A DNA stretch of 41,961 bases from positions 1 through 41,961 of the forward strand of contig NZ_OEZH01000167.1 of NCBI RefSeq assembly GCF_900243075.1. The letters run 5' to 3'. Positions 8,364 to 16,750 of the stretch are shown here, in pieces. Under the pieces are notes generated by a model. That model worked only from the letters and a program-made list of their open reading frames with translations, was not told where the DNA came from and searched no databases. The stretch's first letter is position 1, and the number at the start of each line of letters is the position of its first letter. The position numbers and the translations under genes were made by a program. The stretch is from Clostridioides difficile (GTDB lineage Bacteria; Bacillota; Clostridia; Peptostreptococcales; Peptostreptococcaceae).

Positions 8364-9347
8364 TTATCTTATTTCATACGAATATTTATTTAAAGTTATA
8401 TCTGTCTGACCAATTGAATATGCCCTATTAGATTTTGTTTCAACAAAGTTATTATCCATTTCATGTATATATCTAACTCTATTTGCATTAAATGGTAGCA
8501 CCACATTTTTAAATGTAACACTACCAAGTTCTCCAGTTATACACTTTCTATTTAAATCTAACTTAAGGCCTTCTATAGCTATTATGTTTTTAGCATTAGT
8601 TAAGGTATCATACCAATATCCAGCTTCATCTACATCTATTTCTGACTCTAATTCTAAGTATATTAAGATATCTAATACTTTTTCAGATAATTTATTGTAA
8701 CTATTTTTTAATACAGATAGTTCAGTTTGTATTTGACCTCCTATTACATCATCAATAGATATATTTTTAATTTTTTCTACTACCTCATTTATAGCTCCTG
8801 ATAAGTTTTTAGCTTCTGTAGATAAGAGTTCTTCTCCAATTTTCACTTTTATTTCTTTTATATTCTTATCAAACTTATCATCTAAATCTTGAATATCCTT
8901 TTGAGTTACAAAAACCAATGTCGGGTCTACTTCTAATGTAACATTTGAAGTATTAGACAATTGTAAAATCATTTTTACAACTAAATCTTTAATACTACCA
9001 TCTTCAGCACGTGGCTTATACGTCTCTGGATACTTACCTATAGCTATTATATTATTCTCATTATCCAAAACAGCAGCTTCTCTTATCATAAATCCACCAA
9101 CTGTTCCTGGTAAAATAGTCTCTATAACTATCCAATTAGGATTTTTTTCATCAATTCTTAGAGAATTTATATTTCCTTCCCAAACTACATTCTTTAAAGC
9201 AGTTTGTTCCTCTGTTGGCTCATAATATTCTCCATTACTATCTCCAACTTGAAACTTGGTTAATCCAACAAGCTCTCCTAGTGCAGTTGCATTTGCTATT
9301 TTTTCTCTACCAATTTTGGTTAATATTATATAAAATTTTTCTTCCAA
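8364..9347 (-). CDS. Tail-fibre / tail-collar adaptor protein
   Basis: This 327-residue protein has the N-terminal domain of phage tail-collar fibre proteins (residues 1-150: FYIILTKIGREKIANA, then YYEPTEEQTALKN and GGFMIREAAVLDNENNIIAI). That domain attaches fibres to the baseplate in P2- and PBSX-like tails. The middle (about 155-240) is helical and probably trimeric coiled coil (DIQDLDDKFDKNIKEIKVKI), and the last 80 residues are beta-rich. It sits between the gpI-like gene, which it follows directly (stop and start one base apart), and the receptor-binding gene. It therefore most likely links the RCC1 protein to the baseplate. Domain assignment is confident; the bridging role is inference. 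Confidence 0.87.
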   Translation of the reverse strand: MEEKFYIILTKIGREKIANATALGELVGLTKFQVGDSNGEYYEPTEEQTALKNVVWEGNINSLRIDEKNPNWIVIETILPGTVGGFMIREAAVLDNENNIIAIGKYPETYKPRAEDGSIKDLVVKMILQLSNTSNVTLEVDPTLVFVTQKDIQDLDDKFDKNIKEIKVKIGEELLSTEAKNLSGAINEVVEKIKNISIDDVIGGQIQTELSVLKNSYNKLSEKVLDILIYLELESEIDVDEAGYWYDTLTNAKNIIAIEGLKLDLNRKCITGELGSVTFKNVVLPFNANRVRYIHEMDNNFVETKSNRAYSIGQTDITLNKYSYEIR

Positions 9348-10046
9348 TTATACCACCTCCGATTTAGGATAAACTACTACATTTTCTACACCTGTATCAT
9401 TTGCAATAGCTATATTAATCTTACAATTATTTTCAATGCATTTAATGCTTAAAGGATAAACCTTTATTTCTTCTCTACTTAACATTCCAGCTCCACAGTT
9501 TACAACAGCACTACATTTTATAATTGGTTCAAAGTATGGATGAACTTTTACCTCTTCACTACATACCATACCTCCACCACAATAGACCATACTTTTATCT
9601 AGTATTATTGGTTCTAAATAGTGTAATAAGTGAGCAGGTTTTACTCTTTCAATCATATCGCTACAATCTAAAAGAGTTTTATAGTCACAGTTATTTGCTA
9701 TAAAACTCAATACGAATGTAAATTCATCACTATAAACTTTTATATCTGTTTCTGATTTTGTATATGCCTCACATATACTTTTTATAACTTCAATAGTACT
9801 AGTACCTCTGCTTCTCATTTTAGCTTTTATATTGCTACGTCTTGTGTCAAAATCAAGTTCTTTTTTTTCAATGCAGAGTATATCTTCCCACATATCTAAT
9901 CCCCATGTTGCAGTGTCAACAAATAATTGCTTAAAGGTATCATCAATATCTTCTTTAAGAATATTTAATTCTGTATCGTATGCACCTTGTATCTCCTCTA
10001 CAATGTAATTTCTATCAAATGATGGTAGTTTATCAATTAGCTTCAT
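9348..10046 (-). CDS. Baseplate protein, gpI/YmfQ-like (DUF2313)
   Basis: A 232-residue protein whose first 150 residues fit the YmfQ/XkdT-type family of P2 gpI-like baseplate proteins: LPSFDRNYIVEEIQGAYDTE, then TWGLDMWEDILCIEK and RRSNIKAKMRSRGTSTIEVI. The C-terminal 80 residues carry two copies of a Cys-Gly-Gly/Ala-Gly-Met element followed by S.EE.KV.P (about residues 156-198) and a third degenerate copy. It starts inside the end of the gpJ gene (4-base overlap, ATGA type), which indicates translational coupling. It completes the wedge together with the gpJ-like protein and receives the fibre adaptor encoded next. Confidence 0.88.
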   Translation of the reverse strand: MKLIDKLPSFDRNYIVEEIQGAYDTELNILKEDIDDTFKQLFVDTATWGLDMWEDILCIEKKELDFDTRRSNIKAKMRSRGTSTIEVIKSICEAYTKSETDIKVYSDEFTFVLSFIANNCDYKTLLDCSDMIERVKPAHLLHYLEPIILDKSMVYCGGGMVCSEEVKVHPYFEPIIKCSAVVNCGAGMLSREEIKVYPLSIKCIENNCKINIAIANDTGVENVVVYPKSEVV

Positions 10047-11095
10047 TGATTTTCCACCTCACTAAAATTAACAGTTGTTACACTAGGTATTTTATCTTCA
10101 TTAATAGTTATATTGTCTGTACTTCCATTTATAAGTAGGTTACTTAAATCATGTACACCAGCAGTATTTATAAGTATTCCCATGACTTTTGTATAGATTA
10201 TCTCTCCTCTAATATCTCTAAAGTATTTATTTATACTTTCTAAGAAAGATTCTTTGACATTGTCTAATGTATATCCATCTTCTAGTTTCATTACTGCACT
10301 TATATTTATTTCTATTGGTAATGGTGTCACAACTGTTATAGTTGGTCCAATAGGCTTCTCTTCATCTATATGTTGCTGACACCTTTCAATCGTTTCTGTA
10401 TCAACGGCTTGATTATTTTTCCCAAATATCAAGACCTTAACTGTTCCTGGACCATCCCATCTTGGATAAACCTTAACATTATAGACTCCATCTACTTCCA
10501 AAGCCCATTCTTCATAGTGAACTTTATTTCCACTTGTAGCTTGATTCCTTTGGATTTTATAAAATCTTTCTTTTAGTTCTTCATCCGTCTCTATATCTGT
10601 ACCACCTTCAAAACTTCTTGTGTTAGTAATCTTTGTTACTCCAGATATATTATCAATTAGTTTAAATTCACAATTTGTAGGTAAATTATATTTCTTACCA
10701 ACTTCTAGAGCTTGAACTGGGCTATTGTCACCTTCTTCACTACCAATAGTTACATCTTTTATTACTACAAATAGTAAATCTCTATATGATATTACTGTGC
10801 CATTATTTATTACAGTTCCTTTCTCTCCAATAAATTCAACTTCTCCATTTGACTCTGTACCTAACTTTCTATATACACCAAATTCATTGACTCTTTTATC
10901 GAGAAACTGGTTATATGTGTCTTGTATAAAAGCCATTTTATGTATCTTAGAAAGTTCTAGATATATCTTCGAAAGTTCTAGATTATTTCCAGATACCATG
11001 TTGTTTAGAAAAGAACCTTCACCCTTATAAATATCAAGCTTAATATTTTCAAGAGTTCTATTTTTTATTACTTCATATGTCTGGTCACTATACAT
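10043..11095 (-). CDS. Baseplate J-like wedge protein (gp47/XkdT type)
   Basis: A 350-residue protein with hallmarks of the baseplate J family: an N-terminal helical region (YEVIKNRTLENIKLDIYKGE), a beta domain with IGEKGTVINNGTVISY, the signature FEGGTDIETDEELKERF near residue 165, and the downstream segment VYNVKVYPRWDGPGTVKVLI. These proteins form the wedges around the central hub of contractile tails and trigger sheath contraction. Length agrees with PBSX XkdT. Eight bases overlap with the preceding XkdS-like gene and four with the following gpI gene. Confidence 0.92.
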   Translation of the reverse strand: MYSDQTYEVIKNRTLENIKLDIYKGEGSFLNNMVSGNNLELSKIYLELSKIHKMAFIQDTYNQFLDKRVNEFGVYRKLGTESNGEVEFIGEKGTVINNGTVISYRDLLFVVIKDVTIGSEEGDNSPVQALEVGKKYNLPTNCEFKLIDNISGVTKITNTRSFEGGTDIETDEELKERFYKIQRNQATSGNKVHYEEWALEVDGVYNVKVYPRWDGPGTVKVLIFGKNNQAVDTETIERCQQHIDEEKPIGPTITVVTPLPIEINISAVMKLEDGYTLDNVKESFLESINKYFRDIRGEIIYTKVMGILINTAGVHDLSNLLINGSTDNITINEDKIPSVTTVNFSEVENQ

Positions 11096-11516
11096 TTATT
11101 TCCACCTCCCCATAGATAGTGGATACTTTTACATTTGCACTCAATATGTCTTTGTTAAAGTTAGCACTTTTTACATTTACTTCTAATATATATGGATTTA
11201 TTAGAAGGGCCTCTTTTATAAATCTACTAGCTTCACTTTCTGTAAGACCTTTTGTATATTTTTGTCCTATTAGTTCTGAAAGCTCTGTCCCATATTCTAA
11301 AGAGTATATCTCATGTTCATATCTATTTGTCTTTATACACTTGTATATCCAAACTTTTAAGGCCTCTTTTTTTTCAATTATTTTAAAGTCACCTTTTTCT
11401 AAAACAGGTTCATCTTTTTCAAAATCCCAGGCCACTTCACGAAAGATTGGCAATTCTTCCGTTTTAGGCAAGATATAATCTTCTGGGACACCTATAAAAG
11501 GAAATATTGTACTCAT
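11088..11516 (-). CDS. Baseplate protein, XkdS-like (DUF2634, gp25-like)
   Basis: This 142-residue protein matches the DUF2634/XkdS family: a proline-rich opening (FIGVPEDYILPKTEELPIFR), then WDFEKDEPVLEKGDFKI and the segment KVWIYKCIKTNRYEHEIYSLEYGTE is recognisable in part as the gp25-like lysozyme-fold region without catalytic residues. It joins sheath and wedge in contractile tails. Start and stop overlap both neighbours by a few bases, as in PBSX where XkdR, XkdS and XkdT are consecutive. Confidence 0.9.
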   Translation of the reverse strand: MSTIFPFIGVPEDYILPKTEELPIFREVAWDFEKDEPVLEKGDFKIIEKKEALKVWIYKCIKTNRYEHEIYSLEYGTELSELIGQKYTKGLTESEASRFIKEALLINPYILEVNVKSANFNKDILSANVKVSTIYGEVEINV

Positions 11517-11842
11517 TATAAGCTCACCAACTTACTTACAACAGCAAATTTCTCACCTATTCTAAACATTATTACCATATCTCCAGATTCAAAAGTATCT
11601 ATAAATGGATTTTTTACTTCATGTTTGTGTTCTTGATTGGTTTCTGTATCAAATGATTCTATCTGTCTATCAAACATCCAACTATCTATCAAAATATCTT
11701 CTTTTTCTAATATGATGTTATTTGTCTCTATTTTTAAATCTGGTAATTTACTTTTAATTTTTCCAATAAAAAAAGAAGGTTGATTATGATACTTTCCTTC
11801 TTCTCTTATTATTCCTATAAATTCATTTATTGGATTAGCCAT
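11516..11842 (-). CDS. Baseplate protein, XkdR-like (DUF2577)
   Basis: A 108-residue protein of the DUF2577 type found between the hub and XkdS in PBSX-like tails. Visible features are FIGKIKSKLPDLKIETNNII (an OB-like beta segment), KEDILIDSWMFDRQ, and the end GDMVIMFRIGEKFAVVSKLV. In related particles the protein belongs to the central spike or hub region. GGTGAT precedes the ATG. A His-containing stretch (ETNQEHKHEVKNPFID) resembles the metal-binding loop seen in spike-tip proteins, but that reading is tentative. Confidence 0.82.
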   Translation of the reverse strand: MANPINEFIGIIREEGKYHNQPSFFIGKIKSKLPDLKIETNNIILEKEDILIDSWMFDRQIESFDTETNQEHKHEVKNPFIDTFESGDMVIMFRIGEKFAVVSKLVSL

Positions 11843-11857
11843 TATATCACCATCCTT

Positions 11858-13603
11858 TTATAATACTCTCCTAGCTGTATTAAAATCTTTTCTACTACTT
11901 AATTTTCGTATTCTAACATTTTTTCCAGTTTCTGGAGCCTCGATAAATTCTCCATTTCCAATATAAAGTGCAACATGACTTATCGGATTTTTAAAAAATA
12001 TTAAATCTCCTGCTTGTAGATTATTTTTCTCTACTTTTTTACCTCTAGTTGCTTGTTGTCTTGATGTTCTTGGTAAACTAACATTAACTTTTTTAAAACA
12101 ATAGACCATTAAACCAGAACAGTCAAAACTACTTGGTCCATTTCCACCCCATTTATAAGGTTTACCTAGATGTTTTTTTGCTTCTGATATTACTATTTTA
12201 GCTTTATCAGATACATTACCAGAATAACCACCAATAATAATTTTTCCTTTTCTTCTTCCAAATTTACTAGCTTCTTCAACATTTCCAAATAAAATATCTA
12301 TGTGGTATGTTCCATTCTTTTCTATGGTTATTGCAGGTCCTACATCATTTACTTTATAGACTCCATCACGACCAGAAACTCCTGTAATTACCTGTATTTC
12401 ATCTCCATAGTTCAATAGAGGATGTTTATTTAAAAACTCTTTTGTATAATAAGTTTGCTCATATTTACCAACCATAGGAGCAGCACAAGTTTTTTTAGAT
12501 GGGTCAAGTTTTTTCTTTCTACAATCTGTATCTCCACCTTCTTCTTTTCTAGGACAGTAAGCTGTAAATTCTGCTGTAAACTCTTTTCCCCCTGTATAAC
12601 CTTCTCCTCCTAAATTACTTTCTTCCTTAGGTTCATCCTGTCCTGCTGATTTTTCATCCATAAGATTTTGAAAATTAAGTTCAAGTTCAATTTGATACTC
12701 TCCATTTTGCCAGGTATGCTTATCTGTATCTATATAAAATAGTCCTACAAGCTTTGTATAAGAATCTTTAACTTTTACCCCTCTACCAGTTATACAACTT
12801 ACATCTCCATAACCTTTAAGAGAACAGCTTTTTTCTATACCTTTAAACTCACTATCCACATCTACATCTTGATTCTCTTGTTGCTGAATTACTTTTTGCA
12901 TTATTACATTTACTTCTTTAAAAATTTCATTATCTATTTTTTCACTAATTTTACTTCCATACTGGTCTACTACTATTACCTTATTTTTTACATTTTCCAT
13001 ACTCTCTGAAAAGGTGGTATTTATAATATTAAATCCCTCTTCAAACATAACACTTAATGTAACAGTTCCTTTTTCAATAACATTAAACTTATCTAAATTG
13101 GCTTCTATCATATACTTTTTCTTTGTCTTTTTACTTGCCTCTGTATATGCACTCATTATCGTGTCATATCCATTTACTCCTATAAACATCTTTGTATACT
13201 TAACATTGGTCTTTACTATTGTTCCAACTGAAAGCCTATTTTCAGCAAATACTTGCTTTGCTATGTCTTCAACCAACTTATCTTTAAAGTTATATGACAC
13301 TTCACTTTGTGTAAGTAGAAACCCCATATCTTTAGATACAAAACTAATTTCATTACTGCTTGAATCTTTAGACCTATTAATTATCATTCCTCTAAAGAGT
13401 TCTTTCTCATCTACGTAGAAACAGACTGTACTAGCTATTGGTATATCGATTTGTTGAAAATTCACATCAAATGCTGATTGTATTATTGAAAACTCTAGTG
13501 TTCTTGATGGAGATTTATAATCACCTGACCATGATACCTTATCTACTATGTCAGTTATATCATATATACTTCCATTTTTTATGTGTACCCAAATCTTAAT
13601 AAT
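11858..13603 (-). CDS. Tail hub protein fused to 3D and NlpC/P60 wall-hydrolase domains, apparent ATT start
   Basis: The frame encodes 581 residues if read from an ATT at 13603. The first 280 residues fit the XkdQ hub family (IKNGSIYDITDIVDKVSWSG, later QYGSKISEKIDNEIFKEVNV). Next comes a 3D double-psi-barrel (about 345-450, TAEFTAYCPRKEEGGDTDCR to YHIDILFG). The C-terminus is an NlpC/P60 peptidase (about 465-581) with catalytic Cys in SSFDCSGLM and His in ISHVALYIGNG. The first ordinary start is a GTG at 13463-13465, but it would remove 46 residues that match the family N-terminus and it lacks a ribosome site. AGGTGA at 13615-13610 lies six bases before the ATT, and an in-frame TGA inside that site excludes any earlier start. 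The protein probably sits at the tube tip and cuts peptidoglycan during injection. Confidence 0.85.
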   Translation of the reverse strand: MIKIWVHIKNGSIYDITDIVDKVSWSGDYKSPSRTLEFSIIQSAFDVNFQQIDIPIASTVCFYVDEKELFRGMIINRSKDSSSNEISFVSKDMGFLLTQSEVSYNFKDKLVEDIAKQVFAENRLSVGTIVKTNVKYTKMFIGVNGYDTIMSAYTEASKKTKKKYMIEANLDKFNVIEKGTVTLSVMFEEGFNIINTTFSESMENVKNKVIVVDQYGSKISEKIDNEIFKEVNVIMQKVIQQQENQDVDVDSEFKGIEKSCSLKGYGDVSCITGRGVKVKDSYTKLVGLFYIDTDKHTWQNGEYQIELELNFQNLMDEKSAGQDEPKEESNLGGEGYTGGKEFTAEFTAYCPRKEEGGDTDCRKKKLDPSKKTCAAPMVGKYEQTYYTKEFLNKHPLLNYGDEIQVITGVSGRDGVYKVNDVGPAITIEKNGTYHIDILFGNVEEASKFGRRKGKIIIGGYSGNVSDKAKIVISEAKKHLGKPYKWGGNGPSSFDCSGLMVYCFKKVNVSLPRTSRQQATRGKKVEKNNLQAGDLIFFKNPISHVALYIGNGEFIEAPETGKNVRIRKLSSRKDFNTARRVL

Positions 13604-13671
13604 AAAAAATCACCTGCCTTTTCATTTAATTCTATCAGCAGTTATTTACAACTTATTCTCCATAATAGTTG

Positions 13672-14091
13672 TTATTTTGGAGTTACTTTTGGTATTTTTA
13701 TTCTTTTATACTCTTTTAAGTCTAATGTAAAATATACATCTCGAGTCCCATCTCTTTCTTCATAGTTAAAACCTTCAATTATGACCTCCATATTTATATT
13801 TGTTTCTGTAATTGTAAATCTTAGTATAAATCCTTCTCTCATCCATTTTTCAATCTTATTTACACAATCATATGGTGATGGAAAGCCTGTATAGTCACAG
13901 AAAGTATAGTCTTTATTTGGGAAAAAACTTGATATTGAAATGCTTTTAAGAGCTACACCTCCAAAAGTTGCTATTTCACCTATTTTGAGTATACTAGAAG
14001 AGTTTACAGCAGCTTTTCCATTAATACTAAAGGAAGATGGAAATATTGGAAATCTAAATCTATCTTCTGCTTGTCTAAGCCACATTTCCAT
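13672..14091 (-). CDS. XkdP-like tail protein lacking a LysM domain
   Basis: This 139-residue protein resembles the N-terminal domain of XkdP-type proteins (WLRQAEDRFRFPIFPSSFSI, SSILKIGEIATFGGVALKSI and FFPNKDYTFCDYTGFPSPYD). These lie between tape measure and hub and help assemble the hub. Full-length family members of 200 or more residues end with a LysM module; here the protein stops after KIPKVTPK, where the linker to LysM would begin. No LysM-like coding is visible in the 68 bases to the next gene. Its ATG shares a base with the tape-measure stop (TAATG). Either the LysM was lost or this is a naturally short form. Confidence 0.8.
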   Translation of the reverse strand: MEMWLRQAEDRFRFPIFPSSFSINGKAAVNSSSILKIGEIATFGGVALKSISISSFFPNKDYTFCDYTGFPSPYDCVNKIEKWMREGFILRFTITETNINMEVIIEGFNYEERDGTRDVYFTLDLKEYKRIKIPKVTPK

Positions 14092-16547
14092 TATAATACA
14101 CCTCCCAATTGCGCTATTTTTATACTTGAAACTAATTTTGATGTAACTTTTTCTATGTCAGCTTCTTCTCTAATTACTATTGTATCAGCTAACTTGGCTA
14201 TACTTATATTTCCACCATTTTTTCCACTTCTATATTGATTTGCTTCTTGTTTAGTTAGGACCATTTCACCCTCATGAAGCCTTGTTGGGTAATCATTATA
14301 AGGAATATAGTTTAATCCAAAGGCGTTTCCAAACAACGCATTTATATCAGGATTCGTACCTGAATCATGAGCTAATCCACTGTCCATTCCTCTTTCTTTA
14401 TATTGCTTTCTTCTTTCTGTAACATATTTGCCTATTTTAGCTGTTATAGGACTTTCATTTATAGACTTAACCATCTTTTTCCATAAATCGCAAATTAAAT
14501 TTATAAAATCAGATAAGTTTTTTAACGCATCAAGAAAAGAATCTAAAAGTGGCTCCAAAAACTTCCATGCCTCTTCTAAAATTGGACCTAATGTTTCCCA
14601 CACAGTTTTCCATACATTACCCATAGTTTCAATAAAGTAATTTATTTGTGGTGCATGTTCTCCTAAAAAAGTAAAAATTCTTGTGATAATAGGGCTAACA
14701 GCTTCAACTACAGGCCCGATTAATTGAAATGCTGTAGTTACTATTGTCCCAAATATACTTATTAATCCTTGTGCAATTGGTGATTTATTGTTTATACTAT
14801 CTAGTAAATTATTTACTAAGTTTACTACTGGAAGTAAGGAATCTATTAATGCTGTAAAATCAATATTTTGTAATAGTGTACTTCCTGCGTTAACAATTGC
14901 CTTTGGTGCATTCCCTATCATTCTTGCTGCATTATTTTCAAAATTCTCTTGCTTATTTTCAGCCATTATCTTACGCTTTTCAACTTCACTAGAAAGTCGA
15001 AATTGTGTAGCATCAGGAAGACCTTTTTTATTTTTCATGCTTCTAAACTGCATTTGTTCATCCTTATTAATAGTAACTCCCCTACCATTCACTACATTAC
15101 CTATCTTTTCAGCCATTCTTTTAGATACACCTGCTAAATTCCCTAATCCACTTTCTATAAAAGTTTTTATTTTCTTTAATCCTTGACCTAAAATATCATC
15201 GAAAGGTTTAACAATACTCTTCAAACCATTGTTAATGCTTGTTTGAGCTCCTGCTATTATACCTGGTATTGTATTACTCATTTCTTTGGCTAATCCCATC
15301 TGCTTTACACTTATACCTTCCAATGCTTCATCAAAAGTTTTATAATTTTCTCCTACTAGAGTATTAAGGGATTCCATATTTCCTTTTGCTGCACTTAAGA
15401 AAGCTGCTGATACATCTTGTTCACTACTTGTATTCATATTTAAAGCTCTAACATCCACCATAGCTTGAGTTATATCTTTTTCTTTTTTGCCACCAGTAAT
15501 ATTACTAATCATTTTAGCTTTAGTTCCCATTGCAACAACATCTTCAGGGTCAAAAGGCGTATCATTTGCCATACTTACTAAACTGTCATAATACTTATCA
15601 ACATCTTTTCGGCTAGTTTTTCCAGTATTTCTTTTCATTACACTTTCTAGAACAACTTTCTGATTTTGTTCCTGACCAAATAAGTCAACACCCTTTTTCA
15701 CAGCGACACCTATAGTAGCACCATTTGTCAAATCAGATATCTTCCCTTTTATTGAACCAAGTATTCCACTTGCCATATCCTTTACAGCTATTGCACCACT
15801 CCATACCTTACCTGCAAACAATCTCAATTTGGGAAATACTTTACTTATAATGCCACTTGCCATATCTTTTATAGCTATTACACCACTCCAAAAAGTATTT
15901 TTAAACAACATTAACTTAGGCAAAATTCTACCCATAGCACTGCTCACCATATCTTTAAGATTAATACTTCCTTGATAAGGACGTTTCTCCACTCGTTTTA
16001 ATTTTTCCAAGATACTACTTATCACTCTCTTAGTCATATCTTTTGCTTTTATTACAATCTTCCAAACCCTGCCACCAATCTTTTTTAAACTTCCAAGTAA
16101 TTTATTTTTAATTTTTTCTATTTCATCACTTTTAGCTTTAAATATTAATATAATCATAATATTTGAATTAAACTCATTTTTCTTTTGAATCAACTTATTA
16201 AAATAATTAATAATCATAGCTATAGTTATTGCTAGTCTCATAATACTTCCATTTAAACTTCCAATAACTCCTGAAACAGAATTTATGCTAGAACTTAATT
16301 TTGTCATAGTTGAACTTACACTGCTAGCAGTAGTCTGAACTTTTCTTAATGAGGAATTTAAACTGTTTACTCTACTACTTGCACTTCCAATAGAATTTTT
16401 TATGCTACTAGCCATCACATTAGTAGAAAGTGAAACAGCCACAGTTGCTCTCCTAAAATTATCAGTTACTGATATAATTTGATTCATTTTTGGTGTGTAA
16501 TTATCTGTAAGATACATATTTATACCTTCTTCTCTCACATTTCCCAC
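14091..16547 (-). CDS. Tail tape measure protein
   Basis: Read from the GTG at 16547 this is 818 residues. I prefer that start to the ATG at 16574 because GGAGGTGG lies eight bases upstream and the GTG overlaps the TAG ending the frameshift extension (TAGTG). N-terminal helices rich in Ser and Ala (residues about 30-110) lead to a hydrophobic segment (MRLAITIAMIINYF). Then come four imperfect repeats ending in I.(V/A)KDM.S.I, and later a hydrophobic stretch (LISIFGTIVTTAFQLIGPVV) and a C-terminal domain with YPTRLHEGEMVLTKQEANQY, a common tape-measure ending. Such proteins set tail length; at about 0.15 nm per residue 818 residues imply roughly 120 nm. Confidence 0.9.
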   Translation of the reverse strand: MGNVREEGINMYLTDNYTPKMNQIISVTDNFRRATVAVSLSTNVMASSIKNSIGSASSRVNSLNSSLRKVQTTASSVSSTMTKLSSSINSVSGVIGSLNGSIMRLAITIAMIINYFNKLIQKKNEFNSNIMIILIFKAKSDEIEKIKNKLLGSLKKIGGRVWKIVIKAKDMTKRVISSILEKLKRVEKRPYQGSINLKDMVSSAMGRILPKLMLFKNTFWSGVIAIKDMASGIISKVFPKLRLFAGKVWSGAIAVKDMASGILGSIKGKISDLTNGATIGVAVKKGVDLFGQEQNQKVVLESVMKRNTGKTSRKDVDKYYDSLVSMANDTPFDPEDVVAMGTKAKMISNITGGKKEKDITQAMVDVRALNMNTSSEQDVSAAFLSAAKGNMESLNTLVGENYKTFDEALEGISVKQMGLAKEMSNTIPGIIAGAQTSINNGLKSIVKPFDDILGQGLKKIKTFIESGLGNLAGVSKRMAEKIGNVVNGRGVTINKDEQMQFRSMKNKKGLPDATQFRLSSEVEKRKIMAENKQENFENNAARMIGNAPKAIVNAGSTLLQNIDFTALIDSLLPVVNLVNNLLDSINNKSPIAQGLISIFGTIVTTAFQLIGPVVEAVSPIITRIFTFLGEHAPQINYFIETMGNVWKTVWETLGPILEEAWKFLEPLLDSFLDALKNLSDFINLICDLWKKMVKSINESPITAKIGKYVTERRKQYKERGMDSGLAHDSGTNPDINALFGNAFGLNYIPYNDYPTRLHEGEMVLTKQEANQYRSGKNGGNISIAKLADTIVIREEADIEKVTSKLVSSIKIAQLGGVL

Positions 16548-16744
16548 TATATACCACCTCCTGTCAAAGGACACACTCCATATCCATGTTTCATCTTTTC
16601 AGCTTCTTCCTCAATTTCTAAGGCGAAAAAAGCTTCAATAAGCTTTAATTCGCCTTTATCCATTGCATAAAAAAGGGACGGTCTTATACCTTTTTTCTTC
16701 CAATAATAGTACATTATTGTAGTCTTGGTATCCGTCCCTATTAG
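16547..16744 (-). CDS. Tail assembly chaperone frameshift extension (-1 frame)
   Basis: A reading frame of 65 codons overlaps the end of the upstream chaperone gene and has no start of its own. It is entered by a -1 shift at the heptamer A_AAA_AAC (16750-16744) just before the zero-frame TAA. The product continues LIGTDTKTTIMYYYWKKKGI and ends with an acidic helix and CPLTGGGI. The Trp-Lys-Lys-Gly-Ile-Arg-Pro-Ser element resembles the extensions of tail chaperones in other phages with contractile tails. The long form would be 220 residues. The segment is followed by the tape measure gene at a TAGTG overlap, the expected gene order for the lambda G/GT arrangement. Confidence 0.85.
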   Translation of the reverse strand, partial: LIGTDTKTTIMYYYWKKKGIRPSLFYAMDKGELKLIEAFFALEIEEEAEKMKHGYGVCPLTGGGI

Positions 16745-16750
16745 TTTTTT
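16675..16750 (-). promoter_or_regulatory. Programmed -1 frameshift signal: slippery heptamer plus long-range stem
   Basis: A_AAA_AAC is at 16750-16744 in the correct zero frame (GTA AAA AAC TAA). After a five-base spacer, GGGACGG (16738-16732) can pair perfectly with CCGTCCC (16681-16675). Inside the 50-base loop CAATAAT and ATTATTG (16719-16701) form a second perfect 7-bp hairpin. The combination is a classic stimulator arrangement. Confidence 0.8.

Noticed and set aside
16548-16574. ATG start for the tape measure at 16574
   Set aside because: No ribosome site at proper distance, and those codons overlap the frameshift extension; GTG at 16547 has GGAGGTGG upstream and couples to the TAG.
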